This document shows positions 16,943-25,849 of a stretch of 33,659 nt of DNA, one piece after another. Under the pieces are notes generated by a model that saw only the letters and a program-made list of their open reading frames with translations, was not told where the DNA came from and did not search any database. Both the position numbers and the translations under genes were made by a program. Source of the DNA: Vibrio lentus (GTDB lineage Bacteria > Pseudomonadota > Gammaproteobacteria > Enterobacterales > Vibrionaceae); the NCBI RefSeq assembly GCF_002875945.1, contig NZ_MCZK01000126.1, positions 1-33,659 of the forward strand, read 5' to 3'. The first letter of the stretch is position 1; every line of letters begins with the position of its first letter.

Positions 16943-18355
16943 TTGGTTATTCGATATTTATTAGTTTTTATTTTGTCTCTTTTGAGTGCTACTTCCGCTT
17001 GGGCTAACAACACCTTGCCTGATCATATCGCGGGCGCTTTGTGTGTAGTACGTGCTGATAACCAAATCGTGTTGGTTGATGAATTGATCACAGGTCATTT
17101 ATCTTTGCCGGGTGGTACCGTTGTTTCTGGTGAACCGCCAGCGGTTGCAGCACAACGTGAAACTTGGGAAGAGGCGGGTTTATCCGTTACGGTCGGTGAT
17201 GTATTGGGTTATACCGACAGTGCCGTTGTGTATGATTGTATTTCTGATTCTGAAGTGATCAGCTACCAAGCTCGAAATGAGTTAGGTGGCTTTGAGCTAC
17301 CAATTTGGTTCGCTCCTCATTATGGAGTGGAAGTGAGTCGTGCGATGTTATTGCCGCCAACGGAATTGGAAGCAAACCAATATCGCTACCCTGAACAATG
17401 GTCCGAGATTAACGAGTTCTTTCTATCCGCGACAAATCAGCCGGTGACTTACGTGACTGAGCTGGTGGGCGCAGCTCCTAAAGTTCATCAAGTTGAATTG
17501 AACGGGATTGTTTCACTTCAAAACACGTTCGATAACCTGCCGAATGTTTTTGCTAATACGGTACTTTTGACAGACTTATTAGCAAAGCCGTGGATCTTTA
17601 TCGTTATCTTGCCGCTAGTCGCCTGGCATTTTGGCCGTAATTTCGCGTTGAAATTTGGTTTCACGCTGATATCAGTAACTCTGCTGACTTTAATTGCTCA
17701 TCAAGGCTTTGGATTTCCACGCCCACATGCCTACCTTCCAACATTGAAATTGGTGATGAGCAGTGGGTATAGCTTTCCAAGTCTGTTAGCCGCCTTGTGG
17801 GTTAGCTTAACCTTGTTAGTTCTTTGGAAGCTAAAGCGTTTGTTTGACCAAAAATCGCTCGCGATGGTGGTCGTTGGTTTACTTTGGATCATGCTGTTTA
17901 AGTCATACTCTGGCAGTGCATTCTTTAGTGACGTACTGATGGGCGGCGTTATGGGCGCATTAGCGACGTGGCATATCGTGAGGTTAGACGCGAAACCTGA
18001 TGTCGATATCAGTGTATTGCTAAGTTCTAAAGCTGTGTGGTGGGGCTTATGCTTGATTTCGATTGTGCTGACAGTTATCTGGCCATTGCCGACATTCACT
18101 TTTTGGTTGGCGATTTTGATGACGATTGCATGTTTAGTAACGTTAACGGACTCAAAACCTTTGGTGGGTCAGTTCTCATTTAAGATCGTGGTTGGGGTTA
18201 TTGTGATGTTACTTGCCGGCAATTTGTTGATCAGTTGGGCAGGCAGCTTCGTCTCATTTAGTGGTATCGCTTCTTTTATTGTCGAGACCTTACGTTTTCC
18301 AATCTTGATTTTGATCGGTGTCGTGGCATTTCGTCTGCCTTGGGCTAGACAATAA
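16943..18355 (+). CDS. Exported Nudix domain fused to a PAP2-like membrane domain
   Basis: A signal-like segment (2-22, ending TSAWA) leads a Nudix domain at ~28-170. The full Nudix box runs from Gly58 to Leu80 (G-x5-E-x7-RETWEEAGL), so pyrophosphohydrolase chemistry is plausible. A PAP2-like polytopic region at ~210-345 and further helices to the end follow. The three PAP2 motifs are degraded: the lysine of K-x6-RP is His (HQGFGFPRP), PSGH reads PSLL, and SR-x5-H reads SG without the histidine. The membrane part is therefore probably not a working phosphatase. The start is TTG 16943 with TAGG upstream; no in-frame ATG is nearby. The Nudix part is predicted to be periplasmic, which is unusual. 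Fusions of this class occur in Vibrio; the substrate is unknown. Confidence 0.85.
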   Translation: MVIRYLLVFILSLLSATSAWANNTLPDHIAGALCVVRADNQIVLVDELITGHLSLPGGTVVSGEPPAVAAQRETWEEAGLSVTVGDVLGYTDSAVVYDCISDSEVISYQARNELGGFELPIWFAPHYGVEVSRAMLLPPTELEANQYRYPEQWSEINEFFLSATNQPVTYVTELVGAAPKVHQVELNGIVSLQNTFDNLPNVFANTVLLTDLLAKPWIFIVILPLVAWHFGRNFALKFGFTLISVTLLTLIAHQGFGFPRPHAYLPTLKLVMSSGYSFPSLLAALWVSLTLLVLWKLKRLFDQKSLAMVVVGLLWIMLFKSYSGSAFFSDVLMGGVMGALATWHIVRLDAKPDVDISVLLSSKAVWWGLCLISIVLTVIWPLPTFTFWLAILMTIACLVTLTDSKPLVGQFSFKIVVGVIVMLLAGNLLISWAGSFVSFSGIASFIVETLRFPILILIGVVAFRLPWARQ

Positions 18356-18374
18356 TAAGTGGAACGACTCATGT

Positions 18375-18408
18375 AAAAAGAAGGCTGTGCAATGCACAGC
18401 CTTCTTTA
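18375..18408. terminator. Bidirectional terminator between convergent genes
   Basis: AAGAAGGCTGTGC pairs perfectly with GCACAGCCTTCTT around AAT. A-rich and T-rich flanks suit termination of both the Nudix/PAP2 gene (plus) and the HAD phosphatase gene (minus). Confidence 0.9.
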
Positions 18409-18459
18409 TATCAATGTAATTTAGGTGAGTCAGATAAAGCAAAGGGCTCTATCTAGTGC

Positions 18460-19269
18460 TTACGAGTTGAAGATAAACTTTTCAATCGCGACAGCTACAC
18501 CGTGCTCGTCATTGCTTGCTGTAATGTAATCAGCAAGCTTCTTGGTTTCTTCCATTGCGTTTTCCATCGCGATACCCATGCCCGCGTATTCAAGCATATG
18601 GTGATCGTTTTCAGCATCGCCCATGCAGATCACTTCTTCTGCAGTAACCCCCAAATGTTTAGCAATAGCCTCAATACCCACACCCTTGTTTGAATTTGGG
18701 TTTAAAAACTCTAAGAAGAATGGTGCACTTTGCACAATAGTAAACTGAGTCTTAAGCTCTTGTGGTAACTTGCTGATGATTTCGGTGAGTTTGCTTGGCT
18801 CAGCGACAATCATAGTTTTGATGATTTCGTGGTCGTCTTCTAGTTGAGAAAAGTCGAACTCGGTAATCTCTAAGCCGTTAATACGCGCTTCAATAGCGGT
18901 GTACTCATTGTTTTCAGGGGTGATTAAGCTATGAATCTTGCTGAATGCATGAACATAACCACCAAGCTGTTCAGCTAGTGCTGCGATCTCTTTCGCGGCT
19001 TTACCATTGCTGATTTCACTATGAATGAGTTCTTTTGTAGAGACGTTTTGAACCATAGAGCCGTTGTAGAAGAGCACAAAGTCATCTTCGCCGTTGATTG
19101 AAAGCTCGTCTAACTTACTCTGCATACCTTCTAAAGGGCGACCAGAAGCCAGAACTACTTTCACACCTGCTGCACGTGCTTTGGCAATTGCGTCTTTGTT
19201 CTCTTGAGAAATCACTTTTTCACTGTTGAGCAGTGTGCCGTCCATATCAAGAGCAATCAGTTTGTACAT
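18460..19269 (-). CDS. yidA: Cof-type HAD-IIB sugar phosphatase (YidA-like)
   Basis: Hydrolyses small sugar phosphates in the cytoplasm. At 269 residues it is the size of E. coli YidA and follows it closely along its length. Motif I is DMDGT (residues 8-12, nucleophile Asp8), motif II is the SGRP region, and motif III/IV is MGDAENDHHMLEYAGMG. The C2-type cap lies between. ATG 19269 follows AAGGAAC. The gene stands alone on the minus strand, divergent from queE. The exact substrate cannot be read from sequence; other Cof-type phosphatases are alternatives to a strict YidA orthologue. Confidence 0.9.
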   Translation of the reverse strand: MYKLIALDMDGTLLNSEKVISQENKDAIAKARAAGVKVVLASGRPLEGMQSKLDELSINGEDDFVLFYNGSMVQNVSTKELIHSEISNGKAAKEIAALAEQLGGYVHAFSKIHSLITPENNEYTAIEARINGLEITEFDFSQLEDDHEIIKTMIVAEPSKLTEIISKLPQELKTQFTIVQSAPFFLEFLNPNSNKGVGIEAIAKHLGVTAEEVICMGDAENDHHMLEYAGMGIAMENAMEETKKLADYITASNDEHGVAVAIEKFIFNS

Positions 19270-19453
19270 GTTGTTCCTTACTAAAAAATAAAAGCTAACG
19301 AAATCTAATGGGCGAAAGGATAAGGGAACTTGAAAGTTCAGGCTAGGGCTTTGATCAACTCATTTATCAGTACTCATTTGTTTGACCAAAAGGGGCAAGT
19401 GCTTTAAGGTCTGCGGTTGATTAATTTCATCAAATGATTGAGCTGAGGGTAAG

Positions 19454-20122
19454 TTGTACAAGATTAATGAAATGTTTGAAACCATCCAGGGCGAGGGCGT
19501 ATTTACCGGCGTTCCTGCTGTTTTTGTTCGTCTACAAATTTGCCCAGTAGGCTGTTCTTGGTGTGACACCAAACAGACGTGGGAAGCATTACCTGAAGAT
19601 GAAACTAGCCTTGGCGATATTATGGTTAAGACAGAGGATTCACCAACTTGGTCAGCAATTGATGCTCAAGGCATCGTGAATGAATACATCAAGCAAGGTT
19701 ACACGGCTAAGCACATTGTGATTACCGGTGGTGAGCCGTGCATTTATGATCTTGTCCCTCTTACTGAAGCATTTGAGCAACACGATTGTCGCTGTCAGAT
19801 TGAGACTAGCGGAACATCAGAAGTCAAAGCAACAAGTGGTACTTGGGTTACAGTGTCACCAAAGGTGGCGATGAAAGCCAAGTTGGATATTCTTGATAGC
19901 GCACTTGTTCGTGCGAATGAAATCAAACACCCTGTTGGTACAGGTAAAGATATCGAGCAACTAGATGCTCTTATTGCTAGAGCCGATGTTCCTGAAAATA
20001 CAGTCATTGCACTTCAGCCAATCAGCCAAAAAGATCGCGCGACGCAACTTTGTATTGATACCTGCATTGAGCGCAATTGGCGCTTATCAATCCAAACTCA
20101 CAAGTATTTGAGCATCGCGTAG
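19454..20122 (+). CDS. queE: 7-carboxy-7-deazaguanine synthase QueE
   Basis: A radical-SAM enzyme that converts 6-carboxy-tetrahydropterin to 7-carboxy-7-deazaguanine in queuosine synthesis. The 222-residue protein has the cluster motif C30-x3-C34-x2-C37 (CPVGCSWCDT), the substrate loop FETIQGEGVFTGVPAVF before it, and GGEP for SAM binding. The start is TTG 19454, preceded by GAGGG at close spacing; this gives the N-terminus expected from E. coli QueE. The next in-frame ATG (19472) would cut conserved residues. It lies 60 bases from queC and is probably co-transcribed. I found no preQ1 riboswitch pattern in the leader. Confidence 0.95.
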   Translation: MYKINEMFETIQGEGVFTGVPAVFVRLQICPVGCSWCDTKQTWEALPEDETSLGDIMVKTEDSPTWSAIDAQGIVNEYIKQGYTAKHIVITGGEPCIYDLVPLTEAFEQHDCRCQIETSGTSEVKATSGTWVTVSPKVAMKAKLDILDSALVRANEIKHPVGTGKDIEQLDALIARADVPENTVIALQPISQKDRATQLCIDTCIERNWRLSIQTHKYLSIA

Positions 20123-20182
20123 GTTGCATTTGTTTACTGGCCTAGATAAGTCGCTAGTAGAAGATTTTCGTAAGGATTTAAG

Positions 20183-20878
20183 ATGAAAAAAGCAGTTGTA
20201 GTATTCAGTGGTGGTCAAGACTCAACAACGTGTCTTGTTCAAGCATTAAAAGAGTATGATGAAGTTCATGCGATCACGTTTGATTATGGCCAGCGCCACA
20301 AGTTAGAGATTGAAGTGGCTGAGTCATTGTCAAAAGAGCTTGGTGTGAAAGCGCATAAAGTAATGGATGTGACGCTGTTGAATGAACTGGCGATCAGCTC
20401 TCTAACTCGTGATGACATCCCTGTATCACACGAGCTACAAGAGAATGGATTACCAAACTCGTTCGTTCCTGGTCGTAATATTCTTTTCTTAACACTGGCC
20501 GGTATTTACGCGTACCAAATCGGTGCTGAAACTGTGATTACTGGTGTGTGTGAAACAGATTTCTCTGGCTATCCTGATTGTCGCAATGATTTTGTAAAAG
20601 CGATGAATTCTGCGCTTGTACAGGGCATGGACAAGAAGCTTGATATCAAAACCCCACTGATGTGGCTGAACAAAGCTGAAACATGGGCGATGGCCGACCA
20701 GTATTCAGCACTTGAGCTTGTTCGTAATAAAACCCTGACTTGCTACAACGGCCTCATCGGCGACGGTTGCGGTGATTGCCCTGCATGTGAACTAAGAAAA
20801 GTTGGCCTTAACGATTACCTAGGTGATCGCGAAGGCATTATGGCTGAGTTGGTTCGCAAACAGGCTGAGAATAAATAA
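20183..20878 (+). CDS. queC: 7-cyano-7-deazaguanine (preQ0) synthase QueC
   Basis: Uses ATP and ammonia to turn the QueE product into preQ0. The 231-residue N-type ATP pyrophosphatase carries the SGGQDSTT P-loop at residues 9-16 and a zinc site of four cysteines near residues 190-205 ([16 protein letters not shown]). ATG 20183 is preceded by AAGGAT. The last 41 bases overlap the 3' end of the convergent diguanylate cyclase gene. Confidence 0.96.
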   Translation: MKKAVVVFSGGQDSTTCLVQALKEYDEVHAITFDYGQRHKLEIEVAESLSKELGVKAHKVMDVTLLNELAISSLTRDDIPVSHELQENGLPNSFVPGRNILFLTLAGIYAYQIGAETVITGVCETDFSGYPDCRNDFVKAMNSALVQGMDKKLDIKTPLMWLNKAETWAMADQYSALELVRNKTLTCYNGLIGDGCGDCPACELRKVGLNDYLGDREGIMAELVRKQAENK

Positions 20879-22871
20879 TATCAGGTAAGTCGATCGGGTC
20901 GTTGTAAGCATCGATGATGCAGTTTCGGCCATTACTCTTCGCTTGATAAAGTGCTTGGTCAAGAACCGAGTACAAGTCATCAAAGTCACTTAATGCGTTT
21001 GAGGTTGCTAGATAAGCAAAACTCGCGGTTACATTAAGTGGCTTTTTGCTTTCTGATAAGAAGACAGTGCTTGATATCGCGTAGTGTAACTCTTCAACAC
21101 GCTCTCGTACTTCAGAAGGTTTAGTGTCGGTCAGCATGATAAGAAACTCTTCACCACCTAAGCGGCCAAACAATTCACCACTCATCAAGTGCTTTCTTAT
21201 TTGCTCACTGATATGGACAAGTGCTCGATCACCAGTAGGGTGCCCATACTCATCGTTAATCTTCTTGAACTTATCTAAATCGAGCAAAACCAGAACGTGT
21301 TGCTTGTACGCGCCTTTACAGCGCTTCACTCGTTTGATTCTTCGTATTATCTCGGTTCTGCCGTACGCTTTTGTCATTGCGTCAACAGCCGCTTTCGCAC
21401 GAACCGTTTTGTTCACCAATATCGTAAAGGTTGCAGTACACAGCAATAAAATAATAAGGATGTTGTACATCAATCGCTGGTGTTCCATTTTCTCGATTTG
21501 AAAGCGGTCAATTCGTGCTTGATTGGCCAAGAACGAGCTTTCTAGTTGTTGCTCATATTTAGCATGAGTCAGGTCTAGTGCTTCAAAAGCTAATCGATTA
21601 TCGATGTCTCGGGCTTCCATCTGTATCGACGAGTATCGTTGGTAAAAATAAAACGCTTGTTGGTAATCGCTCAGAGCTTGATGAATGTCAGAAAGCTGAA
21701 GAAGGGATTGGGCAATGTACTTATGTCTTGTGACTTGCTCGGCCAACTTTAAAGCTTGCTGTGCATAATTCAGCGCCTCTTTCGTTAGTTTTCTTTCTTC
21801 GAACATGTCGCTGATCGCTAAGTAGGCGTTGATGCGAATGACATCGTTGTTTAGTGCGTTGGAGTCGGACAGAGACTCGACTAAATAGTCTCTCGCTAAA
21901 TCATAGTTGTTGGTTTGTGTGTAGGCTTTGCCTAAACCAAGGTTTGTCAGAGCGATGCCGTAGTTATGGGATGAAGTACTCAACAGTACTTTGGCTTGCT
22001 TAAAGTGGGTAATCGCTAGGTCACTTTGACCTTGACTAAGATACAAATCAGCCAAGCTATGATGTACTTGAGCTTTCATCAAATCTGAAGCATCGGCTCT
22101 GAGTTCGAGCGCTTGTTCTAGGTACTGCGCTGATTTATCGTATTGCTTGAGCTCTTTGAGCAAATTACCCACATCGTTATAGATACCAGAAATATCATGC
22201 CCTTGTGGGAACACGTTGATCAGTGCGAGATAGGTGCTTAAGGCTGCTTGATAGTCGCTACGAAAATGGTGATTGTTGGCGATGACTCGGTAAGTCCCAA
22301 ACTTAGGCAAGACTGGATCTGCGATGTCATGTAAGTCCGATTGAAGCGCAGAGCAGTAATAGTTTGCTTGATGGTATTTTGCTTGCTCGTTCAAAGATCG
22401 ACATAGTTGGTACTTTAGTAACGCTCTTCCCGTCAAATCACTGCGCGATTGCATTTTGGCTAATAGGGTTAAAAAGCCTTGTTGCGCTTCTTCATATTGG
22501 CCTTGGCCGTCTTTCATCAATGCAGAAATAAACGCTTCTTCTATAGCTTGGTACTCACTGTCGTTCGAAGCTATTCCATAGAATGGTTGATCGCGGTGGC
22601 TCATGTATTGATATAGAAGAGACGATAGGTAAAGCTTATCCCCGTATGTTGTTGAGCTCGTATAACGTGTTTGCAGCATGTTTAATGCTCGCTCAGGGGA
22701 GTGATTTAAAGTGGAGAGATAAAGCGCGTTCCAATCTGCATTTGGAGTCGCGTTGACGTCTAAATTGGAGGCATAGATTGATGAATTGTGGTCACGATCT
22801 AACGTTGGTACTTGGCTGTAAGAATTGAAACTAATGCAGAGTAGAAAGGTAATAAAAACGGAGTGAATCAC
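20838..22871 (-). CDS. Membrane TPR-containing diguanylate cyclase (GGDEF)
   Basis: Predicted to make cyclic-di-GMP. Residues 1-20 are a signal peptide or anchor. Residues ~80-410 are helical TPR repeats (for example [14 protein letters not shown] and [14 protein letters not shown]), expected in the periplasm. A coiled segment and one membrane helix (~465-485, [20 protein letters not shown]) lead to the GGDEF domain at ~500-660. The active-site motif is GGEEF (572-576) and the metal-binding [10 protein letters not shown] is intact, so the enzyme should be active. The RxxD inhibitory site normally just before GGEEF is absent ([13 protein letters not shown]), so product inhibition at that site is unlikely. 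Periplasmic TPRs suggest sensing through a protein or peptide partner. No terminator is visible before the overlap with queC. Confidence 0.93.
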   Translation of the reverse strand: MIHSVFITFLLCISFNSYSQVPTLDRDHNSSIYASNLDVNATPNADWNALYLSTLNHSPERALNMLQTRYTSSTTYGDKLYLSSLLYQYMSHRDQPFYGIASNDSEYQAIEEAFISALMKDGQGQYEEAQQGFLTLLAKMQSRSDLTGRALLKYQLCRSLNEQAKYHQANYYCSALQSDLHDIADPVLPKFGTYRVIANNHHFRSDYQAALSTYLALINVFPQGHDISGIYNDVGNLLKELKQYDKSAQYLEQALELRADASDLMKAQVHHSLADLYLSQGQSDLAITHFKQAKVLLSTSSHNYGIALTNLGLGKAYTQTNNYDLARDYLVESLSDSNALNNDVIRINAYLAISDMFEERKLTKEALNYAQQALKLAEQVTRHKYIAQSLLQLSDIHQALSDYQQAFYFYQRYSSIQMEARDIDNRLAFEALDLTHAKYEQQLESSFLANQARIDRFQIEKMEHQRLMYNILIILLLCTATFTILVNKTVRAKAAVDAMTKAYGRTEIIRRIKRVKRCKGAYKQHVLVLLDLDKFKKINDEYGHPTGDRALVHISEQIRKHLMSGELFGRLGGEEFLIMLTDTKPSEVRERVEELHYAISSTVFLSESKKPLNVTASFAYLATSNALSDFDDLYSVLDQALYQAKSNGRNCIIDAYNDPIDLPDIIYSQPVCEPTQP

Positions 22872-22997
22872 AAGAGACTATCAATCAGATAAAGAACGAT
22901 ATTCTATGGTTAATTTGATGTTGGTTCAAATTTTGGGTGGTATAAGTAGGAGGTTGTGCGAGGGAGATCTCTAATTTATTGAGAGTAATCAGAGGTA

Positions 22998-23027
22998 TAT
23001 CGGCCGTACGAATTCGCACGACCGATA
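22998..23027 (-). terminator. Weak hairpin after the DUF2750 gene
   Basis: On the minus strand TATCGGTCGTGCG pairs with CGTACGGCCGATA around AATT, using two U-G/G-U wobbles that would be mismatches on the plus strand. That strand bias supports a role in minus-strand RNA. There is no clear U-run, so termination strength is doubtful. Confidence 0.5.
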
Positions 23028-23034
23028 TTGGAAA

Positions 23035-23385
23035 TTAGATGTATAATTTCGCTAGGTCAGAAGGCTCAAGTTCTTTGCCTTCTAATGTTGCATTCCAGTT
23101 AGTACCAACAAGAACGCCGTCTTCAGCAAGAGTCAGTAACCAATCTTCTACAAAGATATCTAGTGGAATTTCTAATACTTCAAAGTCAGCCCACTCTTCA
23201 ACGTTGTGAGTCTGAGCATCTTCTTTTGAAGACCAAAAAGGCATCACTTCGCTGCTTTCGAATTCACTTGAGTCACATGCTAGCCAACCTTCTTCATTGC
23301 GAAGGCCCCATACCAGTTTAGTTTCTTGTGTTTCAGAAACGAAAAGTTCTAGATTTGCTTGAGTATCAGCTGTTAGTTTGCTCAT
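23035..23385 (-). CDS. DUF2750 domain-containing protein
   Basis: Function unknown. The 116-residue acidic soluble protein matches DUF2750 over its whole length, with the conserved segments VWGLRNEEGWLACDSSEFE, MPFWSSKEDAQ, FVEDWLLTLAEDG and VGTNW. No signal peptide or membrane segment is present, so it is cytoplasmic. It is on the same strand as the OmpA-like gene upstream, but a 136-base gap with a strong hairpin separates them, so a separate transcript is likely. Confidence 0.85.
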   Translation of the reverse strand: MSKLTADTQANLELFVSETQETKLVWGLRNEEGWLACDSSEFESSEVMPFWSSKEDAQTHNVEEWADFEVLEIPLDIFVEDWLLTLAEDGVLVGTNWNATLEGKELEPSDLAKLYI

Positions 23386-23461
23386 GGATTAATTCTCTAT
23401 GTTGATAACGAGGCAAGATTAACATTATAGACGGCTTAGGTACATGCTATTCAAGGAATTA

Positions 23462-23507
23462 TCACCATACTGAAACGTTAACTTAAGATAGCGATTCAGT
23501 ATGGTGA
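23462..23507 (-). terminator. Perfect 13-bp inverted repeat after the OmpA-like gene
   Basis: TCACCATACTGAA (23462-23474) and TTCAGTATGGTGA (23495-23507) are exact complements with a 20-base spacer that contains GTTAAC and CTTAAG. It begins 14 bases after the OmpA-like stop. No clean U-run follows on the minus strand, so it may be a stability hairpin or binding site instead of a classical terminator. Confidence 0.6.
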
Positions 23508-23521
23508 AAGTAGTGTAGAAG

Positions 23522-24139
23522 CTACTTTTTGATTTTGGTGAAGATGTGCCACTCTTCTTTGATGTTGCCTTTAAATCCAGCAACAGAAGCGACAACTTTC
23601 CGATGTAATGCGTGATTGATTTGGGTGTCATCACTACTGAAATCAGAATCACCGTGACCGACGATGTTTACTCTAGAAGGTTGAATGCCATTGCTGATAA
23701 GTGCGCGCCTTACGTGTGATGCACGGTCTTTTGACAGCTTCAAATTGTGTTCGGCATTACCCACTTTACTGGCGTAGCCTTGCAATTCAATCGTCGTTCC
23801 CTCGTAACGCTTCAAAAATGCGGCCATCTGGCGTATCTGACTAAGAAAGGCAGGATTAATTTCTGTAGAGTTATTGGCAAAGAGTATGTGAAGCTCTTTT
23901 TTCTCTGATGACTCGAAATATGAACCACAACCGTCGTTATCTATTTCTGCACCAATCTGAGTATCGACACACAGGTCTCGAGCGTTGATTACTCCGTCAT
24001 TATCATCATCTTGAAGATCGTAACTTTGGGTTACAGGCGGAAGAGCGCGGTATTCGAATTCGTCTTCGTTGTTTTCAGCTAAAGCATTGGTAGATACAAC
24101 CATGAAGCAAAGCGATAATACTGTGTTTGTAAGCTTCAT
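23522..24139 (-). CDS. OmpA-family peptidoglycan-associated protein
   Basis: Probably anchors part of the adhesin export machinery to the cell wall. Residues 1-21 are a signal peptide cut after NALA; there is no lipobox cysteine. Residues ~45-75 are an acidic calcium-binding segment like a thrombospondin type 3 repeat (DDDNDGVINARDLC). The OmpA C-terminal domain at ~83-180 contains LQGYASKVGNAEHNLKLSKDRA and VNIVGHGDSDF. There is no beta-barrel. Its ATG shares one base with the stop of the TolC-family gene (TAATG), so the two are translationally coupled. Similar OmpA-like partners accompany LapA-type type I secretion loci. A stand-alone cell-wall protein is the alternative. Confidence 0.88.
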   Translation of the reverse strand: MKLTNTVLSLCFMVVSTNALAENNEDEFEYRALPPVTQSYDLQDDDNDGVINARDLCVDTQIGAEIDNDGCGSYFESSEKKELHILFANNSTEINPAFLSQIRQMAAFLKRYEGTTIELQGYASKVGNAEHNLKLSKDRASHVRRALISNGIQPSRVNIVGHGDSDFSSDDTQINHALHRKVVASVAGFKGNIKEEWHIFTKIKK

Positions 24140-25446
24140 TAATATTCCACCTTATCATTCCATTCTTGAGGTATATCGACTCGTAAACCGACGAGTAAGT
24201 TGCCCGTTGCGTTCATTACGCGATATTTTGCGTATTGCTCATCATACTTTGCGTCTAAGTACCCTTTACGAGCTTCGAACAGTTCATTCTCGGTGTTAAG
24301 TAAATCGAGAAGAGTACGTTTGCCGATGCGGTATTGTTTCTCATACGAGATTACTGTGTCTGATGCCGAGTCTACGTGGTCAGATAAGAACTCTTTTTGC
24401 TGAACGGTTAAATCCAATGCGCTCCATGAAAGACGCAAGCTCTCTTCTACATTGCGGAAGGTGCTTTCGCGGAGGTCTTTGGCTTTGTTGAGTTGGTAAG
24501 CTGCACTTTCAGCACGGTCTTGGTCAGCACCACCGTTGTATAGGTTGTATCTTAAACGAACCATAGCGGAAAACTCATCGCTGCTGCCTTCTGTGCCGCC
24601 TGCATCATCGCGCCAGGTTTGCGCTGCTTCAAAAGAAACAGTTGGGTAGTTGGTGCTCTTCGATTGTTTGTACTGAAATTTCGCTGAGTCGACATCGGCT
24701 TGTGCAATCTTAATCACAGGGTGTTGGTTAAAAGCTTTAGCTAATGCACCGTCTACTGTGTACGGAATAGCGCCGGCATCGGCACGAGGAAAGGTCAACC
24801 CTAGCGGAGACTGGCCAACAATCCGTTTAAATTGTGTATGTGTATCAAAAAGGTTGTTTTGAGCCGCAAGTAAATTACCGTGCGCCTTTGCTATACGAGC
24901 TTCTACCTGTGACATGTCCGCTGTCGAACCAATACCTGACTCAACACGTTTACGAATATCGCTGTATATCTCTTTATGTGTGGCTAGGTTGTTTTCAGAA
25001 AGAGAAAGCACTTCATAGGCTTTTACAGCATCAAGGTAAACCTTGGTCACTTCTAATGCGATATCTTGCGCGTTAGATAGCAGTTGATAGCGAACAGATT
25101 CGGCATCAGCTGCGGTACGGTCGATATCGTTCGTTGTGTTGGCACCGTCCCAAATCAATTGAGTAAGCGTAATAGTGGCTTCTTTTCGAGTAAGATCTGT
25201 TGTGTCTGAATTGGTCGCAAGGTCAGTATGCTCGTAACCAATACCGCCATCTAAGTCGATACTTGGAAGGTAAGCACCACCGGAAGCGTCGTTAACGTAA
25301 AGCTTACTTACGTATTCATTATAAGCACTTTTGATCTCAGGGTTACTTTCTAAAGTAAACGCAACAGCTTGCTCAAGAGTTTGTGAGTTAGCTGCCCAGC
25401 TCATTGTTATAGCTAACCCTAATGTGGTCGTTTGAACAAAATTCAA
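24139..25446 (-). CDS. TolC-family outer-membrane factor for type I secretion
   Basis: Forms the outer-membrane and periplasmic channel, most likely for the divergent adhesin. The 435-residue protein has a signal peptide (MNFVQTTT... cut near ANSQT) and two repeated OEP halves starting at LEQAVAFTLESNPEI and at mid-length, with long alpha-helical segments. It resembles the LapE/AggC group. The frame extends to TTG 25461, but GGGGAG ends seven bases before TTG 25446, which also gives a proper signal peptide; I chose that. The gene overlaps the OmpA-like gene by one base. The ABC transporter and membrane-fusion partners needed for a complete system are not in this window. Confidence 0.92.
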   Translation of the reverse strand: MNFVQTTTLGLAITMSWAANSQTLEQAVAFTLESNPEIKSAYNEYVSKLYVNDASGGAYLPSIDLDGGIGYEHTDLATNSDTTDLTRKEATITLTQLIWDGANTTNDIDRTAADAESVRYQLLSNAQDIALEVTKVYLDAVKAYEVLSLSENNLATHKEIYSDIRKRVESGIGSTADMSQVEARIAKAHGNLLAAQNNLFDTHTQFKRIVGQSPLGLTFPRADAGAIPYTVDGALAKAFNQHPVIKIAQADVDSAKFQYKQSKSTNYPTVSFEAAQTWRDDAGGTEGSSDEFSAMVRLRYNLYNGGADQDRAESAAYQLNKAKDLRESTFRNVEESLRLSWSALDLTVQQKEFLSDHVDSASDTVISYEKQYRIGKRTLLDLLNTENELFEARKGYLDAKYDEQYAKYRVMNATGNLLVGLRVDIPQEWNDKVEY

Positions 25447-25849
25447 TTTGCATCTCCCCAAAATAGGCTTACATCCAAATCACAAAATTAAAAGCTAATA
25501 TATAAGATTCAGATGAACCGCCAAAAAAATCACGATCGCTAAAAATAGCCACCGTCAATAGTTGTAAAATTGTTAACCGATCAGCGTGCGTTTTATGATG
25601 TTTTTGAGCACTTTAATCTTGCGTTAAGATTGAAATTATTTTCCGCTAACACAATAACTTATATTACTGGTTAGAGCACCTGAATTGTTGTTTGATGTGA
25701 TCATTATCATTACCTAGTATCTAACGTTGTTAAATACTCGATTCATAACTATGAATGATATGACTTTAGATGTTATATTTTAACTATTATTATAAATTTA
25801 ATGTCACAAATTTGACGTTATCGATTGAAAGTAGTTTTTAGGGGTTTAT
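25447..25849. other. Divergent regulatory region of the adhesin locus
   Basis: This 403-base gap is strongly AT-rich and serves both tolC-like and adhesin promoters. A short dyad, AATCTT-GCGTT-AAGATT, lies at 25615-25631. TGATCATTATCATTAC near 25698-25713 loosely resembles half a Fur site but is too poor to call. The adhesin ribosome site AGGGG is at 25840-25844. No ORF with a good start is seen; a small RNA cannot be excluded. Confidence 0.5.

Noticed and set aside
19325..19355. Sigma-E promoter suggested by GGAACTT
   Set aside because: No TCTRA-like -10 element occurs at the required spacing; GAACTT is part of a palindrome instead.
19270..19453. Possible preQ1 riboswitch ahead of queE
   Set aside because: No preQ1 aptamer pattern (conserved loop followed by an A-rich tail pairing into it) was recognised in the leader.
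25690..25715. Fur box upstream of the adhesin
   Set aside because: Only one half resembles the 19-bp consensus; AT-rich sequence produces such matches easily.
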